NCBI GenBank assembly: GCA_016648135.1
Contig: JADDOH010005008.1
Location: 1 to 64,000, forward strand
DNA length: 64,000 nt
Source of the DNA: Agrypnia vestita
Taxonomy: Eukaryota; Arthropoda; Insecta; Trichoptera; Phryganeidae
Direction: 5' to 3'
The position numbers and the translations under genes are program-made. Shown in pieces: positions 56,346-64,000 of this stretch. How positions within the stretch are numbered: position 1 is the first letter of the stretch; every line of letters begins with the position of its first letter. The notes below the pieces were generated by a model. It was not told the DNA's origin, did not search any database, and worked only from the letters and a program-made list of their open reading frames with translations.

Positions 56346-56683
56346 TCAATGCTAAAATTTATTTTTTTAAAAAATCACAAATTCACCTCAAAATTTTACT
56401 TAATTTGTTTCTACTAAGAGCCTAGACATGTAGAATAATCAACCCCTTCACATGCATGCTGTCCTACGCAAATATCCTGGGGTGTCACTGCTCACCCGCC
56501 GCACACCGCACCCAGGACTCAAGCCTCATTAACAGTGCACAAATACACTGACCTAATTGCTCGTTGACAAATGAGAAAGCTACCCTTCTGAACCGAGTGG
56601 CCGTGACATATTGATGCAAAAAATTGAGTTAGTGTACCTTGAAATTCTTAGTTCTCTCATATTTGTAAGTTTTTTTGTTTTTA

Positions 56684-57184
56684 CTTCCTTTCTTTTAACT
56701 CGTGGCGTCTGCTTGCTTGCCGGTTTGCCGTCGAAAAAACTTTTGATCGATTTTTGACCCTTTTCCCGTGATCCAATCGAGCTGAAACTTGGCAAGTAGA
56801 CTCGTGGCGACGATCAAGATCATTTTCGTTAAAAAAATTAATTATATAGTATAATTTCGATTTTTTAGATATTTTATTGATTTATTCAAATTGGAATAAT
56901 TAGAAAAGTTTGATTTCTAGCAACGGCGGCCCGATAACGTCGCGGAATATTTTCTAAATTTGAATTACTCCGTCCGTATAAATAATAGGTACTTCACTAC
57001 GAATGTCGAAAATCTAAATTGACTGACAAATGTTTTTAGAATTTAATCTTCAAAGCATGAAATGTCTTATCAAAGCTCAAAACATCTGACATTTTCGAAA
57101 TATATTAAATTACTGTAAGTTTAGTGTTATGTTATATGTTTTAATTCGTCTTTAATTGTTGTTATATTTTACAAAGAAAGGGAG
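56684..57184 (+). mobile_element. ACTCCC element, copy B
   Basis: TA then CTTCCTTTCTTTTAA; at the far end ACAAAGAAAGGGAG then TA (57185-57186). Body as in copy A. The next 30 bases (ATTAAAACTTGATTTTTATG, GGTTA) are shared with the flanks of copies C and D. 501 bp. Confidence 0.88.
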
Positions 57185-57216
57185 TATAATTAAAACTTGA
57201 TTTTTATGGGTTATTT

Positions 57217-58075
57217 TTTTAAGTACATATTTATAACAGATAGTAGGAACTTATTTATTCAATTAGGAATAGAAAATATTTTTTACACATTGGATTTTTT
57301 TAAATATTTCTGATGTATTTACTCGTGGAAAACTTTATTCGCCCATTATTCTTTTGTATGATTTGCAGTTCGTTAATATAAATAACGTTCTTTCTCAAAT
57401 CTTCTCGTTGAATATTCCACCGGTTTCAAGATTGTACCAAAATCTTCTAAAATTATTCAATTCGTTCGAAAATCCTCGATTATATGCCGTGACTCTTTTT
57501 TTTTATATCTTGTGACATTGTGATGAATTCAATTAAAAAATAATAAAATAATTATCTAAAAATATAGACAAACTACAATGCTTAGCAACCGTCTTCTAAC
57601 AATTGATATTTTAAATTTCAAAAAAAAAATCTTACTTTCTTCCTACCCAGTAAACTATGTATGTACATAACACAACACATTTTTTAATCGTAGAGAGTAA
57701 CTAAGGCAAATTACAAAACTATAATAATTAAATTTGGCGAATGTTTTAATTTTGGATCTTACCACTCCACTAGGCAATGGCCTGTATATTGTGTATTATT
57801 ATCTACTAAATATATGCTTTTTATTTGGTAATTGTGTAATTACATTATTAAATATAATTCCACACACCAAAAATAATAATTAAGTTTAATGGGAATTTCA
57901 TTTGGATAAAAAAAAATGTGTCAATAAATTTTATGCTCTTATAAATAGTCTACTTATGAATTGTATTTTCTTTGGAATATTTTTAAATTAAATTAACTAT
58001 ATATTTTATCGAGGAAAAAAGTTAATATTTTCAAACAATGCCAAACTAAAAATACGACTGATTTAAAGATCTCCT
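57217..58075. other. AT-rich spacer, nothing recognised
   Basis: No assignable feature. Confidence 0.35.
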
Positions 58076-58150
58076 GGAACGAGGCTCGAACCACAAACTT
58101 ACCTAGATCACTTGGAAATATCTTGACCATTTAACCAACAATTCTAATAG
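58076..58150 (-). mobile_element. tRNA-like SINE head
   Basis: Minus strand: TTGTTGGTTAAATGGTCAAG (A-box side) and GTGGTTCGAGCCTCGTTCC (B-box side), with about 30 bases between. It resembles the head of SINE-A (TTGTTGGTCTTGTGGTTAAG) but the body after it differs. Confidence 0.5.
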
Positions 58151-58953
58151 CTTTAAGGTTTAGAATGAAAAATATTTAATACTTACATTTTGCTGTATAC
58201 TATTTTATTTTTATGTACTAAAACATCTTATTTGTGAGTGTATCATCATGTTGTTATTGTTGCATTCTAAGCATGCGTTTTGTATTTGAAAGCATTTTAG
58301 ATTAGATTTTATAAATTTTAAAATCGCCCTGGAAAATCAAATTTTTATTTTTATACATATTTTTTTTAAATAATTAAGTTTACATAATAATTTATTTATA
58401 TTATACACATTATTTAATTTTGATGTTTTTTTTTTCAAATTTTTTACAGTCCCATGAAAGTATAAACTTGTGTATGGAACCACAAGTGTGATAGATAACT
58501 GTTTTTTTTTAATAATATACATATTTTAATACATAGAAATATTTAATGATTAGAATGTTAAGTCAAAATAACAATATTTAAAAATAAGCATGTTAAGGTT
58601 AGTATCACAAATCTTATCACTCAATTGTTCAATGATTTTACGCACTTTTTGAACTATGCATAATGTTGTATAGTTCTAATATTATTGAAATATTTTATTA
58701 TTGTATTGCATAGCTGTTTTACTGCACCTATATATATTTAGGATTCCAATCATGTGCGCTCTTTTGCCACATCTATTTTTATCTTGATCTATACGTGTGT
58801 TTTTTTAACGATAGTTTCTTTGAGCGTTGGTAATATTGAGGTTTTTTTTATGTTTCTTATTAATGGATATATATAAAATCGTATTGTTTTAATTAATAGA
58901 ATACTATTGGAGAAATATATAATAAAATATAAAAATTTAATATTTTAACTTAC
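58151..58953. other. AT-rich stretch, possible first intron
   Basis: No feature recognised. If the exon at 58954-59084 is real this is the beginning of its intron. Confidence 0.3.
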
Positions 58954-59084
58954 CAGTTCTGCGGCTACTGCAAAGCGATTTTCGTGAAAATGTTTAATCT
59001 CCGCACTAAAAGCAAACCGCAACACACAAAAAAAAGCGACTCCGAAAACTATCCAAACAAACAACAAAGTTCAAAAATCCTACT
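58954..59084 (-). other. Candidate non-coding first exon on the minus strand
   Basis: On the minus strand GCAGAACTG is followed by GTAAGTTAAA, a strong splice donor (GT at 58953-58952). About 130 bases upstream lies an initiator match TCAGTA (A at 59084), and upstream of that a CpG-rich island. The exon lacks a long frame, as a 5' UTR exon would. The gene would extend to lower coordinates, but no second exon is recognised. Confidence 0.4.
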
Positions 59085-59420
59085 GACATCCAACTTTTTC
59101 AATACCGTCAGCGTCGGCACGCGGTACGCGACAATTTCGCCTCATTTCGAAAGCGCAATTCGAATTTTCCGCCGAGTGATTTATCCAATATCGCGTCGCG
59201 GGATTGGTGCGAGCTGATTGGACCGGCTGTCTCGCGGCGGGCTCCCTTCCTGGCGGAGGGTTCGGGACGACTGAAGGGTCTCGCGGACGGACCTCTCGCC
59301 TCCCCTCCCCCGCGAGCCTCCCCCGCTACTCCAAGGGCCGCCCGCGGAGCCTTCCCACCTTGCGCGGACGGTCAAACGGCTTGCGCAATCGGTGCGTGAA
59401 TTTTCATTCATCTCCATCGA
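59085..59420 (-). promoter_or_regulatory. CpG-rich promoter-like island
   Basis: The highest GC and CpG content of the window (for example CGCGTCGCGGGATTGG, CCGCGGAGCC). It contains two inverted CCAAT-type motifs (GATTGGTGCG, TGATTGGACC) between 59190 and 59222. An ATG-led frame on the minus strand (59417-59181) is Arg/Gly/Ser-rich and could be chance. Probably a housekeeping-type promoter. Confidence 0.45.
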
Positions 59421-59462
59421 ACACGTAAAAAACTAACCCATAAAAACCATGTTTTTATTCTA

Positions 59463-59995
59463 CTCCCTTTCTTTGTAAAATGTAACAATAATTAAAGACA
59501 AATTAAAACTTATAACATAACACTAAACTTACAGTAATTTAATATATTTCTAAAATGTCAGATGTTTTGAGCTTTGATAAGACACTTTGAAGATTAAATT
59601 CTATAAAAATTTGTCAGTCAATTTAGATTTTCGAAATTCGTAGTGAAGTACCTATTATGTATACCGACGGAGTAATTCAAATTTAGAAAATATTCCGCGA
59701 CGTTATCGGGCCGCCGTTGCTAGTAATCAAACTTTGGTAATGATTCCAATTTGAAAAAACCATTAAAATTTCTAAAAATCCGAAATTACACTATAATAAT
59801 TAATTTTTTTTAAGAAAATTCGACAGACCTTTTTGATCGTCGCCACGAGTCTGCTTGCAAAGTTTCATCTCGATTGGATCACGGGAAAAGGGTTAAAAAT
59901 CGATCGTCTGCTTATCTGACGAAAAGTTTTTTCGTCAGATAAGCAGACAAGACGACAAGTAGACAAGCAGACGCTACGAGTTAAAAGAAAGGGAG
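59463..59995 (-). mobile_element. ACTCCC element, copy C (reverse)
   Basis: TA (59461-59462) then CTCCCTTTCTTTGTAAAA; the far end TTAAAAGAAAGGGAG then TA. The body is the reverse complement of copies A and B, with an extra inverted segment around 59910-59960 (GTCTGCTTATCTGACGAAAA with TTTTTTCGTCAGATAAGCAG). The shared 30-base flank lies before 59461. Confidence 0.9.
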
Positions 59996-59997
59996 TA

Positions 59998-62378
59998 AAT
60001 AATGAGAGCGATCAAAATAGCGTGATGTTCGGTAATGTTTAGCTAAAATTTTGAAATTAGATGAAAAATGAACTCAAACAGTTTGACGTTCTGATGCCCG
60101 TACAATAAAAGCTCCGTGAAGGCACTAACTTAAGAAAAGGGATGCACACCCCAGGCTATATAATTAAGTAGGTTTTTCGAAAGCGCGTTAAACAAATGCT
60201 AACTGTTTTAAATTATGTAGGCATGTTTTTGTAAATAAAATCAATTACGAACGAAAGGTAATATTTCATATTAAAGTCTTCGATGTGTTATTGTTTATTT
60301 TGCCCTAGTTTTGAGACTATTGGTGAGACTATAGTAATTTATACATATTTTTAAGAATTTTAAAAATAAAATTTATTCCCTAAGAATCGTTAAAAATAAT
60401 CTTGTTAAACTTAATTAAAACGCACTTGAGAGCTGGTTCGACACTGTTTTATTTTATCAGCCACTGACTTCTTGTGTGACAATAAATTATTGTTACATAT
60501 TATGTATTACACAGACACGAATATAAATGTACATATCTTGAACCAACAAATCTGATTTAAAAATAATATGTAATTCCAGATTAAATTGTATTTAAATAAC
60601 CGGGTGTTAATTTTCACATACATATGAAATACGGACCGGAAATTTTGTTCGTTTAATCCAAAATCCATAAAACAGAGTTCCGGAAAATGAAGAGGTTTTC
60701 TATTTTTACTCGGATGTACGTCGTAAAGGAAAGAAAAAAAATATAAATTATCAGCCTATGTACGTATGAACATGTATGTATGTTTGTTCCTTTGCGGCGC
60801 TCTTGAGACCAAACGCGTTGGCTCGTTTTGATGATTCTTACGTCAAGCGATTTGTCTTAATCGTGCGAGTGTCACTAAAGACATGACAGTAATCAAAATT
60901 CAATATGGCGACAACGAGACGCCATATTTTAAATAAGAAAGAAAGAAAAGTCGACAAACTATGTGGTAAGTTAAGGTAAGGTAAGGTATCATTGAATAGG
61001 TATTTAAAAGTCATCTTTAGGTCTTTCTTATCATTTTTAATTTCGAATGACCATTTAGGATCTATAATGATTTAAAGTTGGTAGGCAACCTTTCCCACTA
61101 AAATTTTCAATACTTGTAATAAAATTGTGATAAAGTTCTTATATAATCGCATAATAGGTCTTATAAACGTGAAAAATAATAATCATAATACAATTCAACA
61201 TAATTCCTAAAATCGAATGACGAATTGAAGTTTACGGCTTTGAAAGATAATTTTAACAATTGTTACCTAAAGCTTTACTTAAAACAGTGAAAAATAACCT
61301 AATTAGAAATAAATAAATAAAAAATTAAATTTACCGTCTTAAGATCCTAACTAAGAGTGGAAAAGAGTTAATTTGTAAAATCAAAAAACCCGACTGCGTA
61401 AAAGTATTCATAGATTTGCGCCCGTATACGAAGTGGGCGATTACTTATGTAAAATTATTCATGTGGTAGAGGCAGAGATCTTGCCTTCTGAACTTTTGAG
61501 ATACCATAGACCGTATCATAGGGGAGATTTCTTTAAGCCCAATTGATAAATGATCTAAGGCCCTTCTTTAGGAAAGGGGATTGGGTCACAGCAAAAGAAT
61601 GTCCCCCCTGGCAGTCCAACTCCCAAAAGGACAATATAGCAGCCGCAACAGATGAACAGGCCTAAACAAAGGTGAAGAAGAAGATGTATTTTATAAAAAT
61701 TATTCCTAACAAAGTCATTTAAGTAGTAACGTGTTCTTATAATAAAGAGCGACTTATTTACTGAAAAATTATGCTTTTTATGATTAGTTAGTTGACCTTT
61801 TTATATTTTTAAATTATTAAATTTAAATATAAATATTATTATTAAATATAAATATATTATACATAAATAAATACAATATTAATTATTAAATAATCAAATT
61901 AAATTAAATTATTTGTCTAAAAATTTAAAAGTTGGACGTTTTGACACCAAACGTGTAACCAGATTGTTTTTCAAGAAATCTGCGTTAGTTCATTTGTGTA
62001 TATTAGTTATATTATGAATGTTCTTATTTATTTATATCAATTACTACCGGTTATATTAATGACTTTTTTAATTATAAATGTGTTTGTTCTCTTGAATCTA
62101 TACATAAATTCTTCACTTTGATGTGACAGAAACAATAAATGAAAGAAAAAAGTTACTTATTGTACGGAAAGGAAGTAAAAAATATATTTCATATAATTTC
62201 AAATTAAGATATTTATATTTGCTTATTCATACACATTTACATTTAAGTACATATTTTTTTAAAGTAATCGACAATCTTATGATCCATAATACGATAATAC
62301 TCTAACAATCTATTATTAATATACAATCTAAAAAAAACACCATATAATCTATAAAACTATTCAATTTTTACAATAATT
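59998..62378. other. AT-rich spacer
   Basis: 60966-60990 has a short AAGGT repeat; 61560-61690 resembles a LINE 3' end (GGTGAAGAAGAAGATG) but is too short to assign. No gene recognised. Confidence 0.35.
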
Positions 62379-62503
62379 GTACCATTTATTTTAAATTCAT
62401 TCAGCTTATTTGAATTCTTCATATTTTGTTGTTGAATTCTTCATATATACTGTACCATTTATTTTAAATTCATTCAGCTTATTTGAATTCTTCATATTTT
62501 CCT
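62379..62503 (+). repeat. Direct repeat, period 73
   Basis: GTACCATTTATTTTAAATTC then ATTCAGCTTATTTGAATTC and TTCATATTTT occurs at 62379 and again at 62452. Confidence 0.9.
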
Positions 62504-63038
62504 GCAAGTCATCGTACATTTATATTAGGAAACGTATTGTTATTGAATTTTTTTCAGTTTTGGTCTCTGGAAAAGTTTTAGTTTGTAAATAGTTTATTTT
62601 CAATTGATCAATCATGTAATTAGCGAATTCTAGGATTTTTTTATTTTTTAGACAAAGACGATACCCTTTAGTTCTAATATTAGGTTTCTCGCTGTATTTA
62701 GCTTAGTTATCAGCTGACAACGTCAGAATGCCCCCTCTTGAAACAATATTTAGTAGACACGAAAGTATACATCCTCGTGTGTATAGTACAAAAATTTGTA
62801 ACGAGATGCTAGAATCCGGTTTGGATTGCCCACTGTCCGAATCTTTATAGAATGCTCTAGTATCTAGAACAACACTGGAATCATCTACAAATGTCTAGTA
62901 CGATCTGGAATTAACTGGAGCATTCTCGTAGGCTCTGGGAATATCGAGGAATCTCAATAAATAAAAAAGAAGATTCTCTAAGATTTGAAAAACCAACGTT
63001 TCCTTTAAAAGGTGAAGCCGCGTCACGGCCATTTAATG
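62504..63038. other. Spacer
   Basis: 62815-62965 has repeated TCTAGAAC, CTGGAATC and CTGGAATT text, in style like the LTR-like repeats, but not aligned with them. Confidence 0.3.
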
Positions 63039-63046
63039 TTGTTTTG

Positions 63047-63857
63047 TAGCGAAGGGAAAAACTTCATTACAAAATGAAGACTACAACACACACACGTTCA
63101 CCAGTTTGAAGACTACAAAGTGTACGCTACAATTGTAGTAAAAACTACTTGAAGTGAAGCAATTGTAGTACTACGAAATGAAGTGAAGTAATGAAGTAAT
63201 TGTAGTATTAATGAAGTGAAGTAATGAAATGAAGTAATTGTAGTATTAATGAAGTGAAGTAATTGTAGTATTAATGAAGTGAAGTAATGAAATGAAGTAA
63301 TTGTAGTATTAATGAAGTGAAGTAATGAAATGAAGTAATTGTAGTATTAATGAAATGAAGTAATTAAATGAAGTAATCGTAATAATAATGAAGTGAAGTA
63401 TTTTTTTCCCAAATAAAAATTTGGCGAGCTAAAAAAAAAAAAAAAGGTCAACGACAAAAATATAAATAAATGACGATATTTTCTCCAAAATAACATTTGG
63501 CGACCTAAAAAAAAAAAAAAGGTCGCCAGCCAGATTTCGTTCGATTCCAAAAAATTTTCAAACCATGGGGGGGGGGATTGTTACAGTCTCCAAAGATTTC
63601 TCCGTTTAGCTACATTAACTTCCCAAAAATTTCTTCATAGCTCCCAAAATTTTTCAAACCATGGGGGGGGGGTTGTTTCAGTTTCCAGAGATTTCTTCAT
63701 ATATCTACATCAACTTTCCAAAAATTTCGCGTAAAAAATACACTATTTGGTGTTTGTAGTTTGTAGTGTGCACTACACATCAAAATATGCGAAGTGTGCG
63801 CTTCAATGTAGTGTAGTACTACATTTTAGTAGTGAGTACAGAACGGACCCATCACTA
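63047..63857 (-). mobile_element. hAT-type non-autonomous element, copy B (reverse)
   Basis: TA-GCGAAGGG at the left and CCCATCACTA at the right, flanked by a perfect 8-bp direct repeat TTGTTTTG (63039-63046 and 63858-63865). It is the reverse complement of copy A over both ends; the simple repeat (AATGAAGTGAAGTAATGAA type, 63180-63400) is longer and a segment with CAAACCATGGGGGG is duplicated. 811 bp, no transposase. Confidence 0.93.
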
Positions 63858-63865
63858 TTGTTTTG

Positions 63866-64000
63866 ACGTTTCTACCGGTGAATATTAACGACAAACCGTA
63901 GCGATCGGTGTTGCCAACGCCTATGTGATACTAGCGACGCACGGATTAATTAAAGCGAAATATAAACCGAAACCCACTTACGTGAGATTGTTGAACGGAA
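63866..64000. other. Window edge, nothing certain
   Basis: CACTTACGTGAG at 63976-63987 reads CAC-GTAAGTG on the minus strand, a possible donor, without other support. Confidence 0.2.

Noticed and set aside
59181..59417. 78-codon minus frame in the CpG island as a coding exon
   Set aside because: Arg/Gly/Ser-rich translation expected from GC-rich DNA; a competing frame on the plus strand is equally open.
62815..62965. Fourth LTR-like copy with heat-shock elements
   Set aside because: Has scattered TCTAGAA and CTGGAA words but no correctly spaced unit and no alignment with copies 1-3.

Overview
This window looks like a piece of a strongly AT-rich insect (at least arthropod) genome with a dense, old transposable-element load. 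No complete host gene is visible. The longest stop-free frames are about 100-160 codons, and most of those that can be recognised are decayed C-terminal ends of non-LTR retrotransposon reverse transcriptases. An interstitial TTAGG-like patch, LINE tails of the (AAATA)n or GTTA type, tRNA-headed SINEs, hAT, piggyBac-like and mariner-like remnants fit an insect. The order cannot be fixed from the sequence alone.

Layout. 1-8 kb: several Penelope-like terminal modules, each built on a hammerhead-ribozyme-like fold, mixed with LINE pseudogenes, SINEs and an LTR-like repeat; a spliced-looking short exon at 3330 and a possible 5' exon at 7466-7625. 8-17 kb: a TA-flanked ACTCCC element, a hAT-type element with perfect 8-bp target duplications (9769-10459), a TIR element carrying a MADF-like reading frame (10530-11257), and a 2.1-kb TIR element (14587-16707) with a decayed transposase-like gene plus an intact 135-codon frame on the other strand. 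17-29 kb: AT-rich spacer, a tRNA-Arg-like sequence inside a long inverted repeat, SINE and LINE fragments, and a reversed LTR-like copy. 29-45 kb: TA-flanked MITE, 49-bp and 130-bp tandem repeats, mariner-like and piggyBac-like remnants, and further LINE ends. 45-64 kb: a foldback element next to a SINE, an LTR-like repeat with a perfect heat-shock element, a 6 x 115-bp tandem array, more ACTCCC elements, a CpG-rich promoter-like island with a minus-strand splice donor, and the second hAT copy (63047-63857) in opposite orientation to the first.

How it fits together. Host-gene evidence is limited to candidate exons and promoters; the window is probably long introns and/or intergenic DNA. The most interesting structure is the family of hammerhead-like modules: CUGANGA and GAAAC boxes are kept while the stem between them covaries in six copies, followed by a conserved NN-GUH, and several copies sit in head-to-head inverted pairs. 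Other notable points are heat-shock elements in the LTR-like repeats, the MADF-bearing TIR element, and a possibly undescribed TIR transposon family. All calls rest on reading the sequence; no searches or folding programs were run.
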